Shown piece by piece: positions 1 to 7,560 of a stretch of 7,927 nucleotides of DNA (its first letter is position 1; the number at the start of each line of letters is the position of its first letter). Both the position numbers and the translations under genes were made by a program. The notes under the pieces are model-generated. The model had not been told where the DNA came from, did not search any database, and saw only the letters and a program-made list of their open reading frames with translations. The DNA comes from JALNXF01 sp964555845 (GTDB taxonomy: Bacteria; Patescibacteriota; Gracilibacteria; BD1-5; UBA2023), in the NCBI GenBank assembly GCA_964555845.1, contig CAZKUA010000026.1, forward strand, positions 1 to 7,927, written 5' to 3'.

Positions 1-1122
1 GCGTGGGTCAATATTTTTTGCATACTGAAATGCTTCGCGGTATCGAGGATTCTTTGTTAAGAATTTTGCATAATCAATAAAAGATTCTTTCATATCCGAA
101 TAAGTTCTAAATGAAGCATTTTCCATAACTTCTCGTCCATTATACACTTCTCGTGTAGCGAAAGTCTTTCCTTCTCATTTGATACCAAAATAGTTTCCTT
201 CATTTGTAGCAAGTTTACTTTTGCCGTATCCAGACTCGAGAGCCGCCTGTCAGACAGTTACCTGCCATGGAATACCATATTGTTCTTCGATAGTTTTTGC
301 TACTTTTGTTGCATTGTCTATGAAACCTTTCTTTTCCTCAAGGGAGAGCTTACGAACAGTCTCTTCGCGAATTTCTTCTTCCGCAATATGATTTACCCAC
401 TCTTCATCTGCTAGAGCAGATTCTACAAGCATTTTTTCATTCACCTCCCCTATTTTTGTAATTTCAATTTTATCTCCATTATAAACAGCGATATAAGGTG
501 GTTTGCAAGAATCATTATAATATCATGGTCTTGGAGTATCTCTTCTATCAGCCACTATGCCATTTGGATATTTATCCGTCGTTAATCGTACTTGACGCAC
601 AGTCAACGGAAGCATATCTCAAGCCCCAATAATATTATTAATGTCTTTATTTTCTCAAAAATTCACGATGAAATTGTCCGTTTCCTTGAGAGTCTCACGA
701 GATACTTTAGCAAAACTATCTTTTTCCGGCACCAATAAAAGTTTTGTAAGATCGGCTCATGTTTTTTTGAGCTTCAGGATATCGAAAGCACGTACTGTTT
801 CAGGATTTTCATTCTTTCAGATAATTGTTTTTTGCTTTTCATTTCATTTGTATTTGAGAGCATAAAATTGAACTAATCTAACCTTTTCTCTTTCTAAAGA
901 GAAAATTTCACTTTCTAATTTAGAAATTTCTTCAGTTGATTTTGGAGAAGTTTTTTTAAGTAGCACTAATTTTTCTCTTTGAGTTTGGAGTTTTATAGTA
1001 TTTTGTTGGAGATTTCTTCCCTCATTACTTGATAAATTAGGATAAATCTCTTGAATTTGCTCATTTACAGAAGGTTGTTCTATCTTCTTTTTATTTACTA
1101 CTTCCTTGTTTTGATTTACCAT
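1..1122 (-). CDS. GH73-type endo-beta-N-acetylglucosaminidase, C-terminus cut by window edge
   Basis: This is a peptidoglycan hydrolase of the FlgJ/LytG glucosaminidase family (GH73), which cleaves glycan strands at N-acetylglucosamine. The frame reads 374 codons through eight in-frame TGA (glycine) codons and leaves the window without a stop. Residues 1-92 are charged and glutamine/lysine-rich, likely coiled coil from about 40 to 85. Residues 93-226 form a middle region I do not recognise. The hydrolase domain starts near residue 260. It shows GQAALESGYGKS (291-302, with Glu296 as the expected catalytic acid), NYFGIKG (310-316), ASFRTYSDMKESFIDYAKFL (336-355) and NPRYREAF (358-365), the usual GH73 order. 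The ATG at 1122 is the first in-frame start after an upstream stop. No signal peptide or membrane segment follows it, which is odd for a wall enzyme. Base composition rises from about 23% G+C in the N-terminal part to about 40% in the enzyme domain. The family call is firm; the export route is unknown. Confidence 0.88.
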
Positions 1123-1151
1123 ATATTTTTTAAATTAAAATTAACAAATAT

Positions 1152-1180
1152 ATAATATCATATATTTCCAAATAAATCAA
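1152..1180 (-). promoter_or_regulatory. Candidate sigma70-type promoter for the GH73 gene
   Basis: On the minus strand, TTGATT (1175-1180) and TATTAT (1152-1157) are separated by exactly 17 bases. The -10 box ends about 30 bases before the ATG at 1122. It lies just downstream of the hairpin that ends the STAS gene, so the hydrolase gene probably has its own transcript. Chance matches are common in DNA this AT-rich. Confidence 0.4.
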
Positions 1181-1208
1181 AAAAAGCGCTAAAAATTAGC
1201 GCTTTTTT
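1180..1208 (-). terminator. Rho-independent terminator after the STAS gene
   Basis: A perfect 13-bp stem, AAAAAAGCGCTAA (1180-1192) against TTAGCGCTTTTTT (1196-1208), closes a three-base AAA loop. Read on the minus strand it begins 14 bases after the STAS stop codon and ends in a T run. The GCGC core stands out against the AT-rich surroundings. The flanking A and T runs would let it work in both directions, but no plus-strand gene precedes it. Confidence 0.85.
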
Positions 1209-1221
1209 AAAAAAGTTTATT

Positions 1222-1602
1222 TTATTTAGTTAAAACCTCTGGTTCTGGCTTAATTCATAAAGCCGTAAAAGCTTCTGCCTCAGTATCTAGAGTTGTAATA
1301 ATTGTAGTAATTCAAACTAACTCAAGTGTATCTTTTACTTCTTCTGTCATATTTGTAATAAACATTTGCCCATTACCATCCTCAATATTTGAGAAAATAT
1401 CAGCAATATATCAAATAGACTTCGAATTAAGATATTTTAATCAAGAAAAATTGAAAATAAGCTTTTTAGCAGTAAAATCTCAAATAGAGTTATACACAGC
1501 AGTAAAGGTTTTATCGGCATTTGTCTCGTCAAGTTCACCTACAAATTCAAAAACAATAACTCCAGAAATACTTTTTTTCTTTATGTCTATTGGTGTGTTC
1601 AT
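1222..1602 (-). CDS. STAS-domain protein (anti-sigma factor antagonist-like), 126 aa
   Basis: This is a stand-alone STAS domain of the SpoIIAA/anti-sigma-antagonist type, a small cytoplasmic fold that usually switches a partner by binding. The length of 126 residues fits a single domain. Beta strand residues VIVFEFVGELDETNA (15-29) lead into KKLIFNFSGLKYLNSKSIGY (46-65), which matches the family pattern of a hydrophobic strand, S-G, then D-S-S-G-L-G. Later strand and helix residues are QMFITNM (79-85) and LELVGITTIITTL (93-105). Five glycines are encoded by TGA. In the conserved loop, D-S-S-G is replaced by N-S-K-S (59-62), so Lys61 stands where SpoIIAA carries its phosphorylated serine. No kinase or phosphatase partner is in the window. 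The gene is divergent from the FemAB-like gene, ends in TAA and is followed by a strong terminator, so it is probably monocistronic. Confidence 0.85.
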
Positions 1603-1622
1603 ATAAATTTAATTAAATAATA

Positions 1623-1651
1623 ATTATATCCATTTTAATATATTTTTTAAA
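1623..1651 (-). promoter_or_regulatory. Candidate promoter of the STAS gene
   Basis: On the minus strand a perfect TATAAT (1623-1628) lies 17 bases downstream of TTTAAA (1646-1651). The start codon at 1602 is about 20 bases further, giving a very short leader. The spacing is ideal, but the -35 match is weak and the region is nearly all A and T. Confidence 0.35.
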
Positions 1652-1652
1652 A

Positions 1653-1673
1653 AATTGCAAATTTAATTGCAAA
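1653..1673. promoter_or_regulatory. Twin AATTGCAAA boxes between divergent genes, possible operator
   Basis: AATTGCAAA occurs twice, at 1653-1661 and 1665-1673, a repeat period of 12 bases. Each copy is centred on the self-complementary hexamer TTGCAA. The pair sits directly upstream of the candidate STAS -35 box, inside the 137-base gap shared with the divergent FemAB-like gene. That position would suit a regulator acting on one or both genes. TTGCAA also occurs elsewhere in the window, so chance is possible. Confidence 0.25.
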
Positions 1674-1739
1674 AAAAGCTTTTCGGGATAAACTTTCATA
1701 AAAATATAGACTCATTATACACATTTATAATAAAAATCA

Positions 1740-2768
1740 ATGGAAATATTAAAAATTGAAATCAAAAATGAAAATAAAATTTTGTCCAAATTAGAAGAAG
1801 ATATTAAAAATTTAGGGGGAAATTACGACTATAATCCAATATGGCAAAGCATATGATGGAATTTAATGCTTCAAAAAACAGGATATATCAAGAAGTGATT
1901 TTTTATCTGAATTTATGAGAAAAATGAGTTAAAAAATTATATTTTAATAGAAAAAAGAAGTATTTGAGCTGGATTTTATGCCCTTTTTGTGCTTGGTTGA
2001 CCAGCGAATATTTACAAAATTAATGAACTAAAAGATGAACTAGTGAATTTGTGAAAAGAAGAAAATACTGTCTATATTCAAATAGAACCACTAGAAAATG
2101 ATATAATTTTTGAATGATTTAAAGATATTAAACTAAAAATTTTTATAGAAAAATGCACGGTGTTAATTGACTTAGAAAAAAGTGAACAAGAGATTTTAGC
2201 TTGAATGAAGCAAAAATGAAGATATAATATTAAAATAGCAGAGAAAAATGATGTAAAAATTGAGAAAGCCCTAAATAATGAGAAAAACCTAAATATATTT
2301 TATGATTTACTCAAAGAAACTAATTCAAGAGATAATTTTAATATAAATTCTCTGTCTTATTTTAAGAATTTTTTGAATTATTTATATGAAAATGATTTAT
2401 GATGACTTTATTTTGCGAAAAAATGAGACAAAGTAATAGCTGCTTGAATTTTTGTTTTTTATGAAAAAACTGCTGCTTACTATTATGGAGCATCAACTTC
2501 TGACAACAATTTCAGAAAATATATGGCGACATACCTTCTTCAGTGGGAAATGATTTTGGAAGCGAAAAAAAGATGATGCACTTTATATGATTTCTTGTGA
2601 ATAACATGCGAAGATGATAAAAAATCTCATCTTATTTGAGTGTCAGATTTTAAATTAAAACTATCTCAGAATGTTAAAAAATGGCCAAAATCTCAAATTT
2701 ATATTAACAAAAAAGCTATATTTATTTTATTTTATTTTAAGAATTTTTTAAAAAAATTCTTAAAATAA
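1740..2768 (+). CDS. FemAB/FemX-like peptidoglycan bridge aminoacyltransferase, 342 aa
   Basis: This belongs to the FemAB family (GNAT-like fold). Its characterised members add amino acids from aminoacyl-tRNA to the peptide stem of cell-wall precursors at the inner membrane face. Length fits the family. Visible landmarks are NPIWQSIGWNLMLQKTGYIK (32-51), LGGPAN (85-90), the positively charged MKQKGRYNIKIAEKNDVKI (156-174), VIAAGIFVFY (232-241), AAYYYGAS (245-252) and the C-terminal YDFLGIT...HLIGVSDFKLKLSQ (283-310). The substrate amino acid cannot be read from these. Sixteen glycines are encoded by TGA, several inside these motifs, and TGG encodes Trp35 and Trp40. The last 17 residues are aromatic and lysine-rich and may touch the membrane. 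The ATG at 1740 is the natural start; TATAAT at 1726-1731 lies just before it, so the leader is very short or absent. No Shine-Dalgarno sequence is visible. The reading ends in TAA inside a long palindrome. Confidence 0.88.
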
Positions 2769-2771
2769 AAT
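2729..2771 (+). terminator. 21-bp AT-rich palindrome overlapping the end of the FemAB-like gene
   Basis: Positions 2729-2749 and 2751-2771 are perfect reverse complements with one base between them. Each arm holds a single G or C. The arm sequences run TTTTATTTTAAGAATTTTTT and its complement, followed by a short T run. The left arm and part of the right encode the last residues of the enzyme, and the TAA (2766-2768) lies in the right arm. It most likely forms the 3' end of this transcript. The very low G+C makes it unlike a typical rho-independent stem. Confidence 0.5.
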
Positions 2772-2803
2772 TTTGGCTTAAAATAAATAAGAAATTAATA
2801 TTT

Positions 2804-2837
2804 AATATTTCTAAATATTAAATATTTCTAAATATTA
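2804..2837. repeat. Tandem 17-bp duplication
   Basis: The 17-mer AATATTTCTAAATATTA is present twice in direct succession without a mismatch (2804-2820 and 2821-2837). A partial match, TTAATATTT, precedes it. Each unit is itself nearly self-complementary (AATATTT...AAATATT), so it can fold as a small hairpin. It lies between the end of the FemAB-like gene and the lipoprotein promoter. Confidence 0.8.
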
Positions 2838-2863
2838 AAGTAATTATTAATTAATCTAAAAAT

Positions 2864-2892
2864 TAGTCAATAACTTTATTTTTGATTATAAT
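2864..2892 (+). promoter_or_regulatory. Candidate promoter of the lipoprotein gene
   Basis: A perfect TATAAT (2887-2892) is preceded at 17 bases by TAGTCA (2864-2869, four of six matches to TTGACA). A TG two bases before the -10 box resembles an extended -10 element. Transcription would begin near 2899, about 47 bases before the ATG. It is the best-placed promoter in this 177-base gap. Confidence 0.45.
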
Positions 2893-2945
2893 ACAAAAGA
2901 AATATAATCAATTTACTTTTAAATTATTAATTAATTAAATTTATT

Positions 2946-3242
2946 ATGAAAAAGTTATTAGCTATATTAGCTGTTTGAGCATTTGCTCTTACATCTTGTG
3001 GGACAAGTACTCCTACTGAAGAAACTCCAGTTACTCCTGCTGCAACTGAAACTCCAGCTGCTGACGTACCAACTGAGGAAACTCCAGCTGTAGAAAATAC
3101 AGAAACTCCAGCTACAGAATGAACTGAGACTCCAGCTGTAGATACTGAAGCGCCAACTCCTTCTACTGAGGCTACTGAAGTTAACACAGGATCTACAGAA
3201 TCTGCTGAAACTCCTTCTTCTGATTCAACTGTTACTCAATAA
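2946..3242 (+). CDS. Small Thr/Pro/Glu-rich lipoprotein, 98 aa
   Basis: The N-terminus is a clear lipoprotein signal: MKK, a hydrophobic core (residues 4-14) and the lipobox L-T-S-C with the lipidated cysteine at 18, followed by glycine. The mature 80 residues are low complexity, built from repeats of ETPA or TETPA with T, E, S and V. They contain no hydrophobic segment and probably form an extended, negatively charged surface chain tethered to the outer face of the membrane. The underlying DNA repeats the 12-mer GAAACTCCAGCT with variants. Gly11 in the signal peptide and Gly59 in the repeats are encoded by TGA, so standard-code callers would miss the gene. It ends TAA then TAG in frame, and a strong terminator follows within 25 bases. 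No function can be assigned beyond surface anchoring. Confidence 0.85.
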
Positions 3243-3263
3243 TAGTTTTCTAGATAAAACTAC

Positions 3264-3295
3264 AAAAAAATCTCCCATCCGGGAGATTTTTTTTT
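3264..3295. terminator. Bidirectional rho-independent terminator between convergent genes
   Basis: The stem TCTCCC/GGGAGA (3271-3276 and 3281-3286) closes an ATCC loop. It is extended by an A run on the left (3264-3270) and a nine-base T run on the right (3287-3295). The lipoprotein gene ends 21 bases to its left and the 875-residue gene ends 16 bases to its right on the other strand. The symmetric A and T runs allow termination of both. Confidence 0.9.
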
Positions 3296-3311
3296 GATTT
3301 GAGAATCATTT

Positions 3312-5939
3312 TTAAAAAGTATATTTATTAAATTCAGGTAATTTCAAATCTTTTTCTTTTATTTTAGGAAAAATTATTTTTCCATCTTTATCAAATTCCA
3401 TTCTTTGACTTAATTTAATTTTAGCTTTTTTATCCTTTTTATTGAATAGGAAATCAACCTCAAAACTTCAATCTTCATTTATTTTATTTATTAAAATAAT
3501 AATATTATCTCAATTTTCTGTTCATAAAACTATTTTATTTCAAATTCTAAGTTTACCTACCGAAATAAGTCATTTTATAGAAACTTTATTACTTATTTGT
3601 ACTAATTTTATCTTATTTAATGAAGAGCTAATTTTTCTTAATTTTTTTCTTCTGTTTTGTATATCTTTTTTAGCTATTTCTTCTGGTACGGAACGATTGC
3701 TATCGTTCCCTACTGCAGGTTCTTCTGGTTTTTTTGGTTCTTCTACATTATTTTCTGGGGTTGTTTGTTGTATTTTTTTACTGGCTTTTAACACATCTAC
3801 ATAACCATCTTTTTCATATAATCCTACATCTTCTTGTAAAATACTTTGAATTTCTGTTTGTTCTGATAGTTCTCTTAGGTTTTGAGCATTTTCAGTTGAA
3901 TAAATTCACTCTAAAATTCTTCTTTTTTCGTGAGTATCCATTAAATCAAGTCCCACATTTGATCAAAGTGTAGTCAGCTCTGATCCACCGCGAAATAATC
4001 AATTTATTCAAAGAGCCAATAAAGAAAATGTATTATTAACTTGTGAGTCTGTAAGATTTTTTACAAATTCTTTATTTCATATTTTATTTGCTATTGTATC
4101 ATTTACTTTAGTTCTAGTATTTTTAGCAATACTAATAATTTTATCAGATCATGCATCAATTCAATAACCAAGTTTTTCTAATGGTCAAGTTATTATTTTA
4201 GCTATTTTAAGAGGAAAAACTCAAAGTCTTGCAAAACCTTTTCTTTCTTTGGCAAGCCAAGCATGGTAAGGGGTTAGTCATTTATCTAGTCATTTTCATA
4301 AATATTTAGCTCATACAGCTAATCCTGCTGTAGTTAATATCGCTCAAATTCCAATACTAGAAGCGAGCATTGCTCAGGCTCAAACTAAAATTGTTTTTGA
4401 GATTACTTGTCAATACTTTTGACTAAAAACAGATGTCATTTCAGTAATTCTTCTTATATGATTTAGGGTATTATGAATTGGATTATCCGTAGCTGCCTTT
4501 GCTTCAAAGGCATTATTATTTCAATAAAATAAATCATTTATATTTCTATTTTGAGTCAATACAGTATCTCTTAATAGATTTCTTTCTTCCGCTGAAGAAT
4601 TTGGAGTTATATTTTCTATAGCCACTTCCAAAGCTACGCGTAAATTATTATTTTGATTTTGATTATCATTTTCAAAAAAAACGTGTTTATTTTTTCTTAA
4701 ATAACTAGTTAAAATGTAGATTTCATCTGAATTAGCTAAACCTCCGCGGGCTTGTATATTAGCTCATATTCCGATTATTCTTTGTCTTTGGTTTTCTTTC
4801 CAATTATTTACATCTCTTTCAAATTCTTTTTTATTAGTACCAAAAACTTCTCTTTTTTTGGAATCTAGCCTCTGTTTTGCAATTACAACTAATTCTTGAG
4901 AAAAATGTTCCAAATAAGCTCTGCTAAAATATTGCTCCGTCATATTTGCCTTCTTTAAGGCTTCTTTAATTTTACTATCTGTTAAAATTTTTTCTAATTC
5001 TATATTTAAATCTAAGCTTCATTTATTAAAAAGTCATTTTGTATAATCTTCAATATTAAAAGTTTTTCTATCCTTTCATTCTAGAATACTCAATGCAATT
5101 ACCAATCTTCTAATATCTGCACTTCTAAAAACTCTCGCACTTTTTGATAACACTTGCATAGATCATCTATTGAGAGTGTACATATTATTTAAAGTTGTGC
5201 TCATATTTTCATAAGACTCATCTAATTCATCAAGCTTATCAAGTTTTGCAGATAATTTTTTATCATTAAATTTTACTTCAATCGTATTTAATTTAGTATT
5301 TCATTCTTCTGAAATATTCGTTCTTCTCAACATTCTTATGCTTTCTTCAACTTTTTTGATTTTTTGAGCATCTTTTATTTGTCAGAAATGAAAAGTATAA
5401 TTATCTAGCCCTTCCGCTTTTACTAATTTTTCAAGACTATTTATAATAGTATCTAGTTCTTTAATTTCATCCCTATTTAGCTTCACGCTAAATCTGTTTG
5501 TCGCTGCATGTCTAATTGTAAATTTTTGAGAAATATCTATATTTTCAGTAATGTGATTTTCAATATTATTTAAAGCATTTCTAGCATTATCTACAACGGT
5601 TCTATTATTAGGAATAGTACTTACTCAATTAGATTCTTTGTAAAATAAAGAAATTAAAAATGCTAATTTGTCCTTTAATGATTGATGTTTTAATAAGGCT
5701 TTTTTATTAATTTCATCATCATTTATACAAAAATTTGTACCATCAGGTGCTGTAATTTGAGAATTTGCAATAAATTCCGTAATCTCATCGCTAATTAATC
5801 TAGCTCAATCTCATCATTCAAAGAAATTACAAATTCTATCTACTTGTTCTGATAGAGTTGAATTTCTAGTTAATATATTGTAACTAGCATCATATGCCTG
5901 ATCTTGAGTTGTTCTAGCTCAATTTGTATTAAGTGCCAT
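3312..5939 (-). CDS. Large unrecognised protein with central glycine-zipper hydrophobic segment, 875 aa
   Basis: I do not recognise a family. The frame is open for 875 codons through about 35 TGA glycines and ends in TAA. Residues 1-510 are charged, mostly predicted helical, with heptad-like stretches (for example 160-250 and 330-400) and Asn/Gln-rich parts; there is no signal peptide. Residues 514-548 are the only strongly hydrophobic part: KTILVGAGAMLASSIGIGAI and following, with small residues spaced as in glycine zippers (G520, G522, G530, G532, G539, G543), long enough for one or two membrane helices. A glycine-containing basic region follows (to about 640). After a Pro/Glu linker (about 722-755) comes a beta-rich C-terminal domain (about 770-875). 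It starts 19 bases after the stop of the 263-residue gene, with no visible ribosome binding site, and is probably the last gene of its operon. A membrane-associated structural or pore-like role is only a guess. Confidence 0.85.
3686..3713. repeat. GC-rich hairpin inside the linker of the 875-residue gene
   Basis: GTACGGAACGAT (3686-3697) and ATCGTTCCCTAC (3702-3713) form a 12-bp stem with one mismatch and a TGCT loop. The inner eight pairs are perfect. It is much richer in G and C than the surrounding gene. It lies in frame and encodes residues 743-752 (V-G-N-D-S-N-R-S-V-P) inside the Pro/Glu linker. It may be a small palindromic element inserted into a tolerant linker, or an mRNA structure. 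Confidence 0.6.
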
Positions 5940-5958
5940 AAATTTAAAAGGTTAATAG

Positions 5959-6750
5959 TTAAGAATTTTTTTTAATTAATTTAAAATAAATATTTGCAAT
6001 TTTGTTGTCTAAATCTGAATTTTTGTTTGTAATAAAGCCAAAAATTAAATTTATTTTATCAAGAGAATCTTTATCTTTTCTTTGTTTAAGTTCTTCAATT
6101 TTCTTTTTGTTTTCATCTTGATTTTTTATAATTCATTCTATTATTTTTCAAAATAATTCATAATTATATATTTTTTCTTCTCATACTCAATCATGAGCTT
6201 TTCTAATAATTTCTAAAATAGATTGATAATCTCATTCTAAAAATTCATTAATAATTTTGTTTAATTCTTCAATATTTAATTCTTTATTGATTGATATATC
6301 GACAATATTATCAATATCATCTGGAAATTCTGGAGCGATAAGTCTATCTGCTTTTTTAGATATTGAGATAATTATTGGATTAATATTCTTATTTTTTATA
6401 ATATCATTAGTCAATCAGTGTCATAATAAAATACAATTAAAATTATCTAAAAAACTATGCACCTCAACTCTTTTAAGAACTTTTATAATTTTTTGATATA
6501 TTTTAGATTTTTTATTTAAAGCCTCATTACAGAAATCTTTAATTATTTCTAATTCGTCTTTATTAAGAGGTTTATTAGACAATAATCTATCAAAGGATTT
6601 TTGCATTATAAGAAAATTTTCAATTTCAGCTTGAACAACAATATCTTTTTGTATTTCTACAAAAATAATATTTAATACTCTTTTGAAATCTTTACTCTCA
6701 ATTACTTTATCTATTGTTCTACAAGGTTTTACCTTTACTGAGTTTATCAT
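5959..6750 (-). CDS. Unrecognised mostly helical protein, 263 aa
   Basis: No family is recognised. The gene reads 263 codons from ATG at 6750 (an in-frame TAA lies three codons upstream) to TAA at 5959, through seven TGA glycines. There is no signal peptide or membrane segment, so the protein is probably cytoplasmic. Residues 1-105 look entirely helical and rich in K, E, I and L, with Cys10, Cys74 and Cys106. A central part includes C-I-L-L-G-H-G-L (106-113) and the strand-like NPIIISISKKADRLIAP (124-140). An acidic segment with P-D-D-I-D-N-I (143-149) is followed by helices, including a charged coiled-coil-like stretch (204-230). It lies 14 bases after the 237-residue gene and 19 before the 875-residue gene, which indicates cotranscription. 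Glutamine and proline are scarce, as expected of very AT-rich coding DNA. Confidence 0.82.
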
Positions 6751-6764
6751 AAATTTTTATTAAA

Positions 6765-7478
6765 TTATAAACTATATTTTACATCAATATCAAATTTTTT
6801 GCTAGTTGCTGCCCATTTCTCTCATTTTATCATTTGAGCTTTTTTCATTTCTTCAACTTTTGCTTTTATTTGTTCAATAGTAGGTACTACACCTGGAGGT
6901 ACATCTTTAAATATCTCTTTTTCATCTACAAAACTTCCACTTCAATTCATTTTAAGAGCATATTTATCTCAATCTTTATACACCTCAAAACTATTAGTAT
7001 ATTTTTCATCTCAAGTTGGAGATCAAGAAGTAGTAGTATATTCTGCAACTACAACTTTTTTATTTGATTCTAATTGAGTTTTTAAATTAAATGGAACTTC
7101 TTTAAATACTGGAGCTGGAGTTTTTTCTTCTGTTTTAGTTTCTTCTGGTTTTGGAGTAGTAACCTCCATATAAATTGGGTTTTCTATAACTTCATAAGGT
7201 TGTTTAGATTTATCTATTTTAACTTCTCCTAATCTTTCATCAATCTTCGGTAACATATCTTTTTTGAATTTTTCGAAATTTACTCATCATTGTGCTTTAC
7301 TTAAAAAATTCTTTAAATCAGACAAAGTCTCAGATTTTATCTGTTGTTTTCTTTCCTCTTTTTTAGCATCCAACATTTCAACTATCTTACTTCTTTCAGA
7401 TGGTGTTAGTTTCTTATCGGCTAACATTCCTTTTATTTTTGAATCCTGAGATTCATTATTTTTTACCTCTGGTGCCAT
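6765..7478 (-). CDS. Unrecognised protein with Pro/Glu linker, 237 aa
   Basis: No family is recognised. The frame runs from ATG at 7478 (in-frame TAA three codons upstream) to TAA at 6765, with seven TGA glycines, including a Gly-Gly pair at 64-65. Residues 1-95 are highly charged and helical, including LTPSERSKIVEMLDAKKEER (24-43). Residues 105-125 form a Pro/Thr/Lys/Glu linker (T-P-K-P-E-E-T-K-T-E-E-K-T-P-A-P). Residues 126-190 look beta-rich, with SFEVYKDGDKYALKMNGSGS (163-182), and 200-237 are again helical then strand. No signal peptide or membrane helix is present. The 82 bases before the gene lack a terminator. They hold only weak promoter-like boxes and the palindrome TTTTGCAAAA (7551-7560). 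The linker style resembles that of the 875-residue protein, which suggests, without proving, that the two work together. Confidence 0.82.
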
Positions 7479-7560
7479 ATATATTTTATATTAAAAATTA
7501 AATTTGTTTTTGTTTTTTAGTCTATATTAAATTTATCATACTTTCTAGTTTTTTGCAAAA

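Noticed and set aside
641..865. Plus-strand 74-codon frame
   Set aside because: It runs opposite the GH73 gene through its middle region, where the minus-strand frame stays open under table 25.
2804..2837. CRISPR-like repeat
   Set aside because: Two abutting copies have no spacer between them and no cas gene is nearby.
2927..3187. Minus-strand Val/Ser/Gly-rich frame
   Set aside because: It is antisense to the repetitive lipoprotein; the repeated 12-mers create a long open frame by chance, and the plus strand has a clear lipobox.
3442..3973. Hydrophobic plus-strand reading frames resembling membrane proteins
   Set aside because: They lie wholly opposite the 875-residue gene, whose minus-strand frame stays open across them; their hydrophobicity comes from complementing Lys/Glu/Asn-rich codons.
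3312..5939. Phage tape-measure protein
   Set aside because: The long helical layout with a central hydrophobic segment is suggestive, but no capsid, tail, terminase or portal gene is visible, so the label is not supported.
6257..6496. Plus-strand frame with Ile/Leu/Phe-rich protein
   Set aside because: It is opposite the 263-residue gene and spans its TGA glycine codons; no start signal or family resemblance supports it.
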